A stretch of 64,000 bases of DNA from an uncultured Verrucomicrobiota bacterium (GCA_903910585.1 CAIWAH010000066.1:1-64000); one strand, 5' to 3'; shown: positions 10,010 through 19,209, counted from the first letter of the stretch. Notes: a model not told the origin generated them from the sequence alone. Program-made: numbers and translations.

Positions 10010-11068
10010 ATGCGATCCTCCGTCGTCACACTCGCGCTCACTCTGGCTGTGGGAACGATGACCGGCGCCGAACGCACGTTTGACTTCGGCGCGACCGAGC
10101 CCGGGAAGCTCCCCAACGGCATGGCTGCGTTCGTCGCCGGAGAGGGCGGCCCGGCCGACTGGCAGATCGTGCTGGACGAGGTGACAACGGAACTCGCGCC
10201 CATTTCGCCGCTGGCCAAGACGATCAATCGCCGCGCCGTGCTGGCACAGGTCTCGAAGCTCAAGGTGGATGAACGATTCCCGGTCGCCTACTTCGCGAAC
10301 GACCGTTACGGCGACTTCACCTTCCGGACCCGCTTCAAACTGGTGGACGGCGCGGGTGAGCAGATCGCCGGCGTGGCGTTCCGCCTGCAGGACGAAAAGA
10401 ACTTCTACGTGGCACGTGCCAATGCGCTCGACGGCAATGTTCGCTTCTACAAATTCGTCAACGGGGAGCGCACCGCCCCCGTCGGCAACGACCTGAAAGT
10501 CACCAAAGGCGAGTGGCACGAACTGGAAGTCCAATGCACCGGCAACAGGATCCAGGTCCGGCTTGATGGGAAGGAGGCGATTCCGCCGCTGAATGACAAC
10601 TCGTTCGCCGCCGGCAAACTGGGATTCATCACCAAGTCGGATGCAGTCTCCTATTTCGCCGACGCCAAAGTGACCTACCGGCCCTTGGTGACGCTCGCGG
10701 AAACGATCCTCAACGCGACCCTCGAAGATCAGCCACGCCTGCTGAATCTGCGCATTTTCGGGAAACGGCGATCCGACAGCGGACTGATGCTGCTGGCCGC
10801 CAAGAATCCCGCCGAAGTCGGGAAGGCCGCCTCGGATCTCGAGAAAAAGGTTGTCGCCGAAAACCAGGTTTACGTCGGCAAGACCAAACGGGAATTCCTC
10901 GTCACTGCACCGTTGCGGGATCGGAACGGCGAGGCGATCGGCGTGGCGCAGTTCTCGCTGAAGCCGTTTGCTGGCCAGACGGAAGCCAACGCAGCCGCCC
11001 GGGTGGAAGTCATGCTCGGGGAGATGCAAAAGCGCGTCGGCTCCGCAGACTCATTGGCCGAAGACTGA
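10010..11068 (+). CDS. Exported LamG/3-keto-disaccharide-hydrolase-like protein
   Basis: A 352-residue protein from the ATG at 10010, chosen because it opens directly with a signal peptide (MRSSVVTLALTLAVGTMTGA). The open frame runs back to 9914 without a plausible start context. Residues about 80-225 (FTFRTRFKLVDGAGEQIAGVAFRL, NFYVARANAL, HELEVQC, IQVRLDGKEA, GKLGFITKSDAVSYFADAKV) have the alternating beta pattern of concanavalin-like domains of the DUF1080/3-keto-disaccharide hydrolase type. The C-terminal 120 residues are mixed alpha/beta and unassigned. Probably periplasmic; carbohydrate contact is an inference from the fold. Confidence 0.72.
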   Translation: MRSSVVTLALTLAVGTMTGAERTFDFGATEPGKLPNGMAAFVAGEGGPADWQIVLDEVTTELAPISPLAKTINRRAVLAQVSKLKVDERFPVAYFANDRYGDFTFRTRFKLVDGAGEQIAGVAFRLQDEKNFYVARANALDGNVRFYKFVNGERTAPVGNDLKVTKGEWHELEVQCTGNRIQVRLDGKEAIPPLNDNSFAAGKLGFITKSDAVSYFADAKVTYRPLVTLAETILNATLEDQPRLLNLRIFGKRRSDSGLMLLAAKNPAEVGKAASDLEKKVVAENQVYVGKTKREFLVTAPLRDRNGEAIGVAQFSLKPFAGQTEANAAARVEVMLGEMQKRVGSADSLAED

Positions 11069-11185
11069 TGGGAGGCTTTCCCCGTCGCGGCGAGGCCGTG
11101 TGGGAATCCGGTCACCACGGTGATCGCAGGTGCCGCTAAAAACCGTGAACTGCGATTGGCAGACGTGTTGCTTCACCGGCCGGAA

Positions 11186-11728
11186 ATGAAAACCGCAGTC
11201 TTCTTTGAGCGGGACGGAGTGCTCAACCAATGCGCCATCGCGGACGGCCATCAGTCGGTCCCAACATCATTGGAGGAGTTCCGGGTAGCCCCTGAGGCCG
11301 CGGCCCTGCTCGCGGAACTCCGGGAACTCGGGTTCCTGCTGATCGCCACCACCAACCAGCCGGGGATTTCGCGTGGCGAGGTGCGTCGCAACGAAGTGGA
11401 CCTGATGCACGCCGTGCTTCGACGGAAACTGCCGCTCGACGACATTCTGCTCTGCGGATCCGATGACCCCACGCATCCGTGCCTGAAACCCAATCCCGGC
11501 ATGCTGCTGGAGGCGGCCTTCAAGTGGAGCCTCGATTTGGATCACTGCTACGTGATCTCTGACAAATGGCAGGATGCCAAAGCCGCCCAGGTCGCCGGCT
11601 GCACCAGCATCCTGATCCGGTCACCTTGGATTGGTGGCGACCACCACGACTTCGTGGTCGACAGCCTCGCCGACGCGGTCCGCAAGATCATCCGACTGCA
11701 ACAGCAAGCCCGACCAGCGGCCGCCTAA
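11186..11728 (+). CDS. HAD-IIIA phosphatase-like protein (GmhB/HisB type) with altered nucleophile position
   Basis: A 180-residue protein from ATG 11186 (MKTAVFFERDGVLN). The order of motifs matches the histidinol-phosphate/heptose-bisphosphate phosphatase group: FFERDGVLN, LIATTNQPGISRG, CLKPNPGMLLEAA and YVISDKWQDAKAA. The family normally has FLDRDG, where the first Asp is the phosphoryl-accepting nucleophile. Here the codon is GAG (Glu), while the second Asp is kept. Zinc-loop cysteines typical of GmhB are reduced to C in LLCGSDDPTHPC. It may be catalytically dead or modified. The ORF is also open from 11120, but that extension is unlike the family. Confidence 0.82.
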   Translation: MKTAVFFERDGVLNQCAIADGHQSVPTSLEEFRVAPEAAALLAELRELGFLLIATTNQPGISRGEVRRNEVDLMHAVLRRKLPLDDILLCGSDDPTHPCLKPNPGMLLEAAFKWSLDLDHCYVISDKWQDAKAAQVAGCTSILIRSPWIGGDHHDFVVDSLADAVRKIIRLQQQARPAAA

Positions 11729-11747
11729 GGCTCCCCAGAAAGCAACA

Positions 11748-11767
11748 ACGGCGCCCGAAGGCGCCGT
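11748..11767 (-). terminator. Hairpin downstream of rpsT
   Basis: An 8-bp perfect GC stem (11748-11755 with 11760-11767) with a CGAA loop. On the minus strand it is followed by TGTTGCTTTCTGG, a weak U-tract. It lies 25 bp past the rpsT stop and may also end the HAD gene from the other side. Confidence 0.6.
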
Positions 11768-11792
11768 CGTCACCATTGTTCTGGAAATGTCG

Positions 11793-12068
11793 TCAGGCCT
11801 TCTTGGCGCGGGCGGCATTCAGACGAATCTGAAGGCGCGACTGCTTGCGGGACGCCTTGCCCGCCTTGATCACGCCCTTCTTCGCCGCCTTGGCATACGC
11901 CGCAGTCGCCTGCGACAGCGCCGCGGCCGCTTCCTCGGCCTTGCCCGTTTCGATCAGCTTCAGGAACTTCCGTTCGAAAGTCTTGAAGCGGGACTTCAGA
12001 GAACGGTTACGGACATTGCGGCGCTCAGATTGGCGGGCGGCTTTGGCAGCTGACTTCGTGTTCGGCAT
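11793..12068 (-). CDS. rpsT: 30S ribosomal protein S20
   Basis: A 91-residue, Lys/Arg/Ala-rich protein beginning MPNTKSAAKAARQSERRNVRNRS, the S20 signature, and ending in the conserved alpha-helical region KKGVIKAGKASRKQSRL. S20 binds 16S rRNA early in small-subunit assembly. The ATG at 12068 gives the exact family length; the frame is open farther upstream but that part lacks similarity. It is monocistronic, with a hairpin after it. Confidence 0.97.
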   Translation of the reverse strand: MPNTKSAAKAARQSERRNVRNRSLKSRFKTFERKFLKLIETGKAEEAAAALSQATAAYAKAAKKGVIKAGKASRKQSRLQIRLNAARAKKA

Positions 12069-12261
12069 ATCGGTAGCTCGAAAATTGAGCCGGGACGGTA
12101 TCGGCGAGCGTCCAGATGTCAACGTGTTGTTGACTGCCCCTCTGACCAGCTTCCTCCGGCCCCCTCGCGGAAACGGCCAAATCCGAAAGTGCAGCGGCCA
12201 CTTCTCGCAGACTAGGCTGCAATCGGGGCAACCCAATCCGCGACACTAAGCCAAACAAAAA

Positions 12262-12285
12262 GGCGCACCCGCCATCGGGTGCGCC
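12262..12285 (-). terminator. Intrinsic terminator of the OmcB-like gene
   Basis: A 9-bp GC stem (12262-12270 with 12277-12285) and six-base loop. On the minus strand it is followed directly by TTTTTTGTTT, a strong U-tract, 26 bp past the stop of the DUF11 protein. Confidence 0.9.
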
Positions 12286-12311
12286 CTGTTTTCAACCTTG
12301 AGTCGATGAGC

Positions 12312-13901
12312 TCAGTAAACGGTGGTGGATTCCTCTTCCACGACCGGAGACTTCAGCTCCGAGCAGGTCAGCGTGACCTTCTGGCGGGCATCGCCAGCAG
12401 CAGTGCCCTTCACGACGATCGTGTAGGTGAACGACTGCTTGGACTTCAGCACCGGCACGGTCGGGAAGGAGACCTTCTTGCCGCTCACCGTGCCCTGAGC
12501 CGAGCTGACCGGCACCGTCTCGGAATCGCTCTCGTAGGCCGTGGCCAGATTGGTCAGGTCAGCATTGCCCTGATTCGTCACGCGAATCGTGTAGGTGGTG
12601 GTCTCGCCGACCTGGATCGGGTCGGGATCGTCAACCACTTCGAGCAGCACGCCCGGCACGCCCTTCCACACGGTGCAGGCTTCGGCGTTTTCACGCAGAC
12701 CTTCCTTGGTGGAGATGCTCGCCGCGTTGCACCAGCGGCCGATCTGCGAGCTGGTCAGCACGACCTCGAAGCTCTTGCTCTCGCCCGCCTTGAGGGTGCC
12801 GATGTTCCACGTCGCGGTGTTGCCGGACACCGCCGCGCCCTGCGCGCTCACGATGCGGGTCTGGGCCGGAGCGGTGTCGGTCACGACCACACCGGTCAGA
12901 TCGGTGTCACCCGTGTTGGAGGCCTTGACCGTGTAGGTGGCCTGCTTGTTGACCAGCTGTTCGGCCGTGCCGGACTTCTCGAGCTTCAGACCCGGCTTCA
13001 CGACAAGCGTGCAGGCGTCGTCCTGAACGCTGGCCGTATTGGAGGCCGTTGCCACCGCCACGTTGCAATGACGGCCGCGTTCAGCCGCCTTCAGCGTGAC
13101 CGGAATGGTCTTGGAGGCGCCCGGAGCCAGATCGCCGACCGTGGTCGGAACCTCCCGCACGCCACCGAGGCCGGCCGGAACCTTGTCGGTCACGACCACG
13201 TTCTTGGCGACCGCAGTGCCGACGTTCTTGACCACGATGTTGTAGGCCACATCGCTGCCAAGCTGAGCAACCTCAGGACCGGTCTTGTCGATGGCCAGCT
13301 GCGGCTTCCCGACCACAGTCTTGGCGCAAACCCGGGGATCGGCTTTCACGGTGGCGCATGACGCCAGCGTGCCTTCGCGCTCCGGCTTGACCGTGACCTT
13401 CAGGGTCTTCGACTCGCCGGCATCCATGTTTCCGAGATTCCAGACCAGCGTGTTGCCACTGACCGAAGCCTGGGGCTCGGTGGAAACCAAGCTGGTGCCC
13501 TCAGGGATCTGGTCGGTGACCACCACGTTTCCGGCGCAACCGACCGCCATGGGCTTCAGCTCATAGGTGAACGGTTCACCCAAGGAGGCTTCGGCCGGCA
13601 TGGTCTTGGTCATGTGCACCAGACCGCTGTTGATCACGGAGCAATTAGCCGCGGGAGCGGGAGCCGGAGCGGCCGGCTTCGCCTGGGCCACGACTGGAGC
13701 GGGCTCGCCGATGCTTTTGAAATAGGGTGAACGGCCGGTGTAAAAATCGCCAACAATGACCTCGTAGTTCTGACGCTCACGGATCTGATCACTGCTGCGC
13801 GGGTTCTGCTGCGCGCTCGCGACGGACAGATTCGCCAAAGTCGCCAACGCGACGACGAACCCGCAGGTCAACGACTTACGGTAAGGGTTGCTAACGCTCA
13901 T
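12312..13901 (-). CDS. OmcB-like cell-envelope protein with DUF11 repeats
   Basis: A 529-residue protein. It has a signal peptide (about residues 10-30, cleavage near ASAQQ), a Pro/Ala linker (about 70-85), then about four DUF11-type beta-sandwich repeats of 90-110 residues, each with the pattern 'VVVTDxxPxG...V..GN...W..G.L..GESK'. Pairs of Cys occur in each repeat. The C-terminus ESTTVY resembles the end of chlamydial OmcB as I recall it. In Chlamydia, OmcB is a disulfide-linked periplasmic/outer envelope protein. Here a structural envelope role is inferred. It is flanked by a strong terminator and tRNA-Gly, so it is monocistronic. Confidence 0.85.
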   Translation of the reverse strand: MSVSNPYRKSLTCGFVVALATLANLSVASAQQNPRSSDQIRERQNYEVIVGDFYTGRSPYFKSIGEPAPVVAQAKPAAPAPAPAANCSVINSGLVHMTKTMPAEASLGEPFTYELKPMAVGCAGNVVVTDQIPEGTSLVSTEPQASVSGNTLVWNLGNMDAGESKTLKVTVKPEREGTLASCATVKADPRVCAKTVVGKPQLAIDKTGPEVAQLGSDVAYNIVVKNVGTAVAKNVVVTDKVPAGLGGVREVPTTVGDLAPGASKTIPVTLKAAERGRHCNVAVATASNTASVQDDACTLVVKPGLKLEKSGTAEQLVNKQATYTVKASNTGDTDLTGVVVTDTAPAQTRIVSAQGAAVSGNTATWNIGTLKAGESKSFEVVLTSSQIGRWCNAASISTKEGLRENAEACTVWKGVPGVLLEVVDDPDPIQVGETTTYTIRVTNQGNADLTNLATAYESDSETVPVSSAQGTVSGKKVSFPTVPVLKSKQSFTYTIVVKGTAAGDARQKVTLTCSELKSPVVEEESTTVY

Positions 13902-14028
13902 GTGGGAGTAACGTGGTATATGGTTTCCTTAGTCAAAAACTACAGCCGTCGGAAAAGGCTATTGCCTGCGGAGGGAGTCGCAATTCCGGGCGCAACTGTC
14001 AAGTTGCCCCTCAAGCGGTTGGCGAAAA

Positions 14029-14102
14029 TGGAGCGGGCGAAGGGAATCGAACCCTCGTAGCCGGTTTGGAAGACCGGCGCTCTACCATTGAGCTACGCCC
14101 GC
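14029..14102 (-). tRNA. tRNA-Gly (anticodon TCC)
   Basis: Read on the minus strand it folds as a full cloverleaf: acceptor GCGGGCG/CGCCCGC, D arm TAGCTCAATGGTAGAGC, anticodon arm CCGGT-CTTCCAA-ACCGG with anticodon TCC, and T arm GAGGGTTCGATTCCCTTC. The discriminator is T and the 3' CCA is encoded (TGG at 14029-14031 on the plus strand). I see no integrase or duplicated 3' end next to it. Confidence 0.97.
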
Positions 14103-14154
14103 GATGGACGCGGAGTAAGTAGCGGAGCCGCCCACGGGAGCGCAAGTCCTCGCT

Positions 14155-15174
14155 TCACGAGGTTTGCCCGCAAGCCGGCTCCGGTTTGAAACGGCAAAGT
14201 TCCCCGGCAAGTCGGATGGCGGCTTCCATGCTCCCGGAGTTCGCCACCCCCATCCCGGCCCGGTCGTAAGCCGTCCCATGGTCCGGTGACGTTCGCACGA
14301 AGGGGAGCCCAAGAGTCCAGTTCACGCCGGTGTCGAATGCCACCATCTTGAGGGGAACCAATCCTTGGTCGTGATACATCGCCACCACGGCCTCAAATTC
14401 GCCGCCAAACACGCGGTGAAACAGCGTGTCCGCCGCGAAGGGCCCGGCGCAGTCGATCCCTTGGGCGCGCGTCGCACCAACCGCCGGCCCGATGATGTCC
14501 AGTTCCTCGGTCCCCATGCGCCCGCCTTCCCCGGCATGTGGATTCAGCCCGCAGACGCCCACCCGGGCCCGCGGCAATCCCAACCGGCGACACGCGTCCG
14601 CAGCCAACTCGATGGCTAACTGCACCTTTTCGCGGGTCAAAGCCGACGCAACCTGCTTCAGCGGAACATGGGTCGTCGCCAAGGCGACGCGAAGCCAACG
14701 CCCGCGATCGTCGTGCCCCAGCAGCATCATCGCAGTCCGGGTCACACCAGCCAGTTCACTGAGGAACTCAGTCTGGCCAACGAAATTCCGCCCGGTGCGA
14801 AGAATGGCCTCTTTGCTGACCGGCGCCGTTACGAGCGCATCGAATTCCCGTGCCAGACACCGGCGGCCACCTTCGGCCAGCCATTGGATGGCGGCTTCGG
14901 AAGCCTCGGGAGCACCCGGCGTGAGGTTGGACGGCAATTCGGAATTCCCCGGGTGAAGCAGATACAGGCGGCTTTCGAATTCCTCCCGGGCGTTCCAATC
15001 CGCCAATTCGCCCTCCACGCCCAGCAACCCGCAATACCATCGGGCCACAGCCCGATCGCCGATCAGCACGTAGCGGGTGTCGGCCTCTGTCCCCAACTGA
15101 CGGGCCACTGCCTTGAAGGTGACTTCCGGGCCAATGCCGGTCACGTCGCCCAGCGTGATCCCAATGGTGCGCAC
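14155..15174 (-). CDS. pdxA: 4-hydroxythreonine-4-phosphate dehydrogenase
   Basis: About 339 residues, converting 4-phosphohydroxy-threonine to the precursor of the pyridoxal-phosphate ring (DXP-dependent B6 pathway), NAD- and metal-dependent. Family motifs: IGITLGDVTGIGPEV, LVTAPVSKEAI, GQTEFLSEL, NPHAGEGGRMGTEE, GPFAADTLFH, AMYHDQGLVPLKM and TSPDHGTAYD, which hold metal-binding His residues. The GTG at 15174 places the start at VRTIGITLGD, 17 bp after the SurA-like stop. A longer start at 15237 would overlap that gene by about 45 bp. The pairing with a surA-like gene mirrors the common surA-pdxA arrangement. Confidence 0.94.
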   Translation of the reverse strand: MRTIGITLGDVTGIGPEVTFKAVARQLGTEADTRYVLIGDRAVARWYCGLLGVEGELADWNAREEFESRLYLLHPGNSELPSNLTPGAPEASEAAIQWLAEGGRRCLAREFDALVTAPVSKEAILRTGRNFVGQTEFLSELAGVTRTAMMLLGHDDRGRWLRVALATTHVPLKQVASALTREKVQLAIELAADACRRLGLPRARVGVCGLNPHAGEGGRMGTEELDIIGPAVGATRAQGIDCAGPFAADTLFHRVFGGEFEAVVAMYHDQGLVPLKMVAFDTGVNWTLGLPFVRTSPDHGTAYDRAGMGVANSGSMEAAIRLAGELCRFKPEPACGQTS

Positions 15175-15191
15175 AGCGGCGGGGACAGCGG

Positions 15192-16157
15192 TCAGAAGTA
15201 GGTGACGAACTGCTTTTGGCGGAGGCGGCGGATCCACGCCTTCCGCAGCCGGTCGCGCTCCTCATTCTTGAGGGTGGACTCGACATCTAGGCGGACCTCG
15301 CTCAACGGCAGGATGCCGGCCGCCTTCTTCTCCTCCACCTTCACGAGGAAAATCGCCCCTTCGACTTCGATCAGTTCGCTGAGTCCGTTGGACTCCGGCT
15401 TGAAGACCCATTCGCGGAGCTCCTTCCGCAGGTCGGCATCCCGGTTCTCGACCCAGCCGCGATCGCCCCCCTTGAACCGGCGGGCATCGTCGGAAACCAC
15501 GTCTGCCACCTTGCCGAAATCCTCACCGGACTTCAGCCGCTTCAGCGCCTCTTCGGCAATCCTGCGGGACTCGGCGGCGGCATGGCGGGATTTGTCCACG
15601 AGGATCATCCGGATCTTCGCCCGGTCGCCCACCCGGTATTTGTCGCTGTGTTCCGCGTAGTGCTTTTCAATCTTCTTGGGCGAGATGACGATGTTCTGGT
15701 TGATGTTCTTGATCGTCATCTGGGCGATCACGAACTGGTCCCGCTGGTCCTTGCGCCAGCTTTCGTAGGTCTGGCCGCGGAGCCGCAACGTCTTGGTCAG
15801 GGTCAGCCGGTCGCCGAATTCCTCCTTCATCTGCCGGTCCACGATCTCGTCAATGATGCTCTCCGGCAGATTGTAACCCTTGGCCTCAAACTCCTTCACA
15901 ATCAGCTCCCGCTCGATGAGCTGTTCAAGGACGTCCTTCTGGATCTGCTGGGCCCGTTGCTCGAACTCTGCATCCGAGCGCGACAGCCGGCGGGCCGCCT
16001 CGATCGGCCGGAGGCTGGCGGAACGGACGTCGTCAAACGTGATCACCGACCGGCTGACCAGCGCGGCGACGCCATTGAGCAGCTGCGACTGGGCGGCTGC
16101 AGGCAATCCGGCCAAGGCCAACGCACCCACCGCAACTCCCAGACGCATCCACTTCAT
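15192..16157 (-). CDS. SurA/PpiD-like periplasmic peptidyl-prolyl isomerase
   Basis: A 321-residue protein with a signal peptide (MKWMRLGVAVGALALAGLPAAAQ). The N-terminal helical chaperone region carries LLNGVAALVSRSVITFDDV and a 'LIERELIVKEFEAKGYNLPESIIDE' like pattern typical of SurA. A parvulin domain follows at about 175-265 (KIRMILVDK, SGEDFGKVADVVSDDARRFKGGDRGWV). It should assist outer-membrane protein folding. I chose ATG 16157 for the signal peptide; the frame is open upstream without one. pdxA follows after 17 bp. Confidence 0.9.
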   Translation of the reverse strand: MKWMRLGVAVGALALAGLPAAAQSQLLNGVAALVSRSVITFDDVRSASLRPIEAARRLSRSDAEFEQRAQQIQKDVLEQLIERELIVKEFEAKGYNLPESIIDEIVDRQMKEEFGDRLTLTKTLRLRGQTYESWRKDQRDQFVIAQMTIKNINQNIVISPKKIEKHYAEHSDKYRVGDRAKIRMILVDKSRHAAAESRRIAEEALKRLKSGEDFGKVADVVSDDARRFKGGDRGWVENRDADLRKELREWVFKPESNGLSELIEVEGAIFLVKVEEKKAAGILPLSEVRLDVESTLKNEERDRLRKAWIRRLRQKQFVTYF

Positions 16158-16309
16158 GGCGCCGACGGTAGAAAAGTGCCGGCAGACTGTCCATCGCCAG
16201 TCCGCATCGGCGGTGGCAGCGCCAGAATCGCCCGCAGCCGGGAAAACAACGCTCATTCGGCGCATCCGCCATTGAGCTTCCGTCGGGGTTCATCGTTCAA
16301 TCCGCCCGC

Positions 16310-17143
16310 GTGTCCGCCACCGCCCCCAGCCTGCTGCTGCTGATTCCCGCCTACAACGAGGAGGGGCGCATCGGACCGGTCCTCGCAGAATACGCCGAAT
16401 TCTTCTACCGGCACTACGCCGGCCGGGTCCGCATCGTGGTGGTGCTCAACGGCTGCTGGGACAACACCCTCGGGGTTGTCCGCGCCGCCGAGCAGAAGTA
16501 TCTCAGCATCTCCCACCTCGAGTTCCCGGGGAAGATCGGCAAGGGCGGCGCCCTGATCGAAGGGCTCAAACTTGCCCCCCTCGCCGACCTGATCGCCTAC
16601 GTGGACGCCGACGGGGCCACCGCGCCGGAAGCCTTGCTGGACCTCGTTCGTCGCTGCGAAACCGGCGAGGCCGACTGCGTCATCGCCTCCCGTTGGCTGC
16701 CCGGCGCCAAGATCAACCACGCGCAGCCCGGCAAACGCCAGTTCGCCAGCCGGCTGTTCCACCTCTTCGTCGAGGGCTTCTTTTGGATGGGCATTCGCGA
16801 CACCCAATGCGGCGCCAAGGTCATGACCCGACGAGCCATCGAAACCGTTCACTCCAAACTCCGGCTCGCGGACCTGGCCTTCGACGTGAACCTGCTCTAC
16901 TCGCTCCAGCGCGCCGGTTTCACGGTGAAGGAAGTGCCCACGGAATGGACCGACAAGACCGGTTCCAAGGTCGTCTTCAATTTCCGCACCTCCCTGAACA
17001 TGCTGCTCTCGCTGGTGCGGCTCCGGCTGCTTTACTCCCCGTTTTACGCGCTGCTCCGCCCGCTGCGGCCGCTGGAGGAATGGGTCTATCTGAAACTCAA
17101 CGCGCCGCCACCACGGCGGGCACCGGATTCCGCCACTGACTGA
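16310..17143 (+). CDS. Family 2 glycosyltransferase (dolichol-phosphate-mannose-synthase-like)
   Basis: A 277-residue protein from a GTG start, divergent from the SurA-like gene. It has the GT-A nucleotide-binding core: LLLLIPAYNEEGRIGPVL, the DxD-type metal site YVDADGAT (about 97-104), and conserved DTQCGAKVMTR and EVPTEWTDKTGSK segments seen in polyprenyl-phosphate glycosyltransferases. Such enzymes transfer a sugar from NDP-sugar to a lipid carrier at the membrane. The C-terminus is hydrophobic and basic but has no clear membrane span, so it is probably peripheral. Sugar and acceptor are unknown. Confidence 0.88.
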   Translation: MSATAPSLLLLIPAYNEEGRIGPVLAEYAEFFYRHYAGRVRIVVVLNGCWDNTLGVVRAAEQKYLSISHLEFPGKIGKGGALIEGLKLAPLADLIAYVDADGATAPEALLDLVRRCETGEADCVIASRWLPGAKINHAQPGKRQFASRLFHLFVEGFFWMGIRDTQCGAKVMTRRAIETVHSKLRLADLAFDVNLLYSLQRAGFTVKEVPTEWTDKTGSKVVFNFRTSLNMLLSLVRLRLLYSPFYALLRPLRPLEEWVYLKLNAPPPRRAPDSATD

Positions 17144-17148
17144 CGGAC

Positions 17149-17634
17149 TTACTCCCGGTCGCGCCTTGATCTTGAGGAATCAATTTCTGATTTCGGAAGT
17201 CCCGTGACCACGTTCGCGAGCAGAGCCTCGTAATCACCCCGCAGGCCCCGAACGCTCCAGCCGCAGTAAATCGCTTCATCCACCCCGAACCGGTCCCACT
17301 CGGCGAGCACGGTGCGGCAGGCTTCGGCCAGCAATCCCCGAACTGGCTCCAGCTCCGCCGGCTCATACTCCCATCGATGGCGAACCAGACTGACGAAGCA
17401 GTTCACCGCGTCGGGATCACCAGAGGAGGCCGCGCTGCGCAGATAATTCACGTAGGCCGGAACGTAAAAGCGGAACGCCACCGGCCCCATGAACATGAGG
17501 TCTTCCTGGTAGGTGATCGCGCTTTCCCGAAACAGTTCCCCGGCCTGCTCCAGCGTCTTGCCGAGGAAATTCCCGACCGCCCAGCGCTCGTCGAGCGAGT
17601 CGTGGACGTTGATGTCAGCAAACGAAGGCAGCAT
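17149..17634 (-). CDS. Hypothetical cytosolic protein
   Basis: About 161 residues starting at ATG 17634 (MLPSFADINVHDSLDERW), preceded by an AGGTGGGA-like ribosome site and 8 bp after the upstream membrane gene. The sequence is acidic and helical, with DLMFMGPVAFRFYVPAYVNYL and a region resembling small conserved immunity-type or DUF proteins that scale to adjacent growth; I do not recognise a family. A longer start at 17820 would overlap the membrane gene and looks like shadow. Function unknown. Confidence 0.65.
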   Translation of the reverse strand: MLPSFADINVHDSLDERWAVGNFLGKTLEQAGELFRESAITYQEDLMFMGPVAFRFYVPAYVNYLRSAASSGDPDAVNCFVSLVRHRWEYEPAELEPVRGLLAEACRTVLAEWDRFGVDEAIYCGWSVRGLRGDYEALLANVVTGLPKSEIDSSRSRRDRE

Positions 17635-17642
17635 TTCCCACC

Positions 17643-17939
17643 TCACGCTTGCGCGCCCGAGACGATGACAATCCACACAAAACCAATCGCGAGCGTTAAC
17701 AGCGTCAGCAGCAGACTTGCCACATGCACAGTGAAATACTTGGGCCATGCGTCCGAGGTTTGGAACCAAGGCATCAAAAGTAATGTCTTGCGATAACCAA
17801 GGTATGGGACCGCAAACCAAGAAAGTATAGGAAGCCAGCTCGGCGGCTGAATCGCCCCAAGCAAAGCTCCGAATATGAGGGGAAATGCAATGCTGCCAGC
17901 AAACACCAGCAGCAGGCGCAATAGATCAAGCGCACGCAT
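17643..17939 (-). CDS. Small membrane protein, unknown
   Basis: A 98-residue protein with three to four hydrophobic segments (about 7-30, 32-50 and 70-95). No conserved motif is recognised. It sits 8 bp upstream of the 17149 gene and 13 bp downstream of leuB, so it may be the middle cistron of a leuB transcript. Confidence 0.6.
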   Translation of the reverse strand: MRALDLLRLLLVFAGSIAFPLIFGALLGAIQPPSWLPILSWFAVPYLGYRKTLLLMPWFQTSDAWPKYFTVHVASLLLTLLTLAIGFVWIVIVSGAQA

Positions 17940-17952
17940 CCCCAGATGTCAG

Positions 17953-19101
17953 TTACGCAGCCACCGCCCCCGCAATCGCGTCGCCCATCTCCGTCGTCCC
18001 CACTTTCTTCGCGGCAGCATCTGCCGGGTTGTAAATGTCGCCGGTGCGCAGTCCTTGGGCGATGGCGGCGCTCACACCGGCCTCGATGGCCCGGGCGGCG
18101 GCTTCCTGCTTGAAGCTGTAGCGCAGCATCAGCGCGGCGCTGAGAATCTGGGCGATGGGATTCGCCAGGTTTTTCCCGGCGATGTCGGGCGCAGTGCCGC
18201 CGGCCGGTTCGTAGAGGCCGAAGGTCTTCTCGCCGGACGTGTTTCCAAGGCTCGCGCTGGGAAGCATGCCGAGTGAACCCGCGAGCGCGGCCGCTTCGTC
18301 GGACAGGATGTCGCCGAACATGTTCTCACAGAGCACCACGTCGAACTGGGTCGGCTTCAGCATCAGTTGCATCGCCGCGTTGTCCACGAACATGTGCTCC
18401 ACGGTGACTTCCGGATACGCCTTGGCCACCCGGGTGACGACCTCGCGCCAAAGGATGCCGTTTTCCAACACGTTCGCCTTGTCGATGCTGGTCACCTTCT
18501 TGCGCCGCAACTGCGCCGCCTGGAAGGAGACGTGCGCGATGCGTTCAATCTCGGGCTCGGTATAGACCATCGTGTCGATCGCCCGCAGGAAACGGCGCGG
18601 GCCGCCCTCGTGACCTTCGCGCGCCTCGATGACTTCCTCGGTCTTCTTGGGCTGACCGAAATACATGCCGCCCGTCAACTCGCGCACCACGAGCAGGTCC
18701 AGCCCATCGCCCTGGCGCTCCGGGCGCAACGGGCAGGCGTGCGCCAGCGCCTTGGGCAATTGCACCGGGCGCAGGTTGGCGAAGAGCGAGAATTCCTTCC
18801 GCAACCGCAGCAGCGCCGCGCGTTCCGGACGCTGGTCCTTCGGGATCGTCGGGTCGCGGTCAGGCAGGCCCACCGAGCCGAACAGGATGGCGTCCGACTG
18901 CCGGCAAACTTCCAGCGTGGCGTCCGGCAGGGCCTTGCCGGCGGCGTCGATGCCGGCCCAACCGACGGGCGCTTCGGTGATGTGAAGGTTCAGGGAATAC
19001 TTCTGTCCAACGGCGCGGAGCACCTTGAGGGCTTCGCGCATCACTTCGGGGCCAATGCCGTCGCCGGCCAAGGCGGCAATCTTCAACGTAGCGGAACTCA
19101 T
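17953..19101 (-). CDS. leuB: 3-isopropylmalate dehydrogenase
   Basis: A 382-residue NAD-dependent enzyme that oxidises and decarboxylates 3-isopropylmalate in leucine synthesis. Motifs are [76 protein letters not shown] and [18 protein letters not shown]. Length and motif order are normal. leuC is 14 kb away on the other strand and leuD is not in the window, so the leucine genes are dispersed here. Confidence 0.97.
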   Translation of the reverse strand: MSSATLKIAALAGDGIGPEVMREALKVLRAVGQKYSLNLHITEAPVGWAGIDAAGKALPDATLEVCRQSDAILFGSVGLPDRDPTIPKDQRPERAALLRLRKEFSLFANLRPVQLPKALAHACPLRPERQGDGLDLLVVRELTGGMYFGQPKKTEEVIEAREGHEGGPRRFLRAIDTMVYTEPEIERIAHVSFQAAQLRRKKVTSIDKANVLENGILWREVVTRVAKAYPEVTVEHMFVDNAAMQLMLKPTQFDVVLCENMFGDILSDEAAALAGSLGMLPSASLGNTSGEKTFGLYEPAGGTAPDIAGKNLANPIAQILSAALMLRYSFKQEAAARAIEAGVSAAIAQGLRTGDIYNPADAAAKKVGTTEMGDAIAGAVAA

Positions 19102-19209
19102 AAAGCGGCGCGGAGGTTGGGGAGAATTGCCCCAAGCTCAAATCCGAAATGCGCCGGACGGAATCCGACCGGATCGACTTCCGGGATCACCGTCCAGTTT
19201 CCAGGCCCC

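Noticed and set aside
17635..17820. N-terminal extension of the 17149 gene
   Set aside because: It would overlap the membrane gene in a different frame, while ATG 17634 has its own ribosome site.
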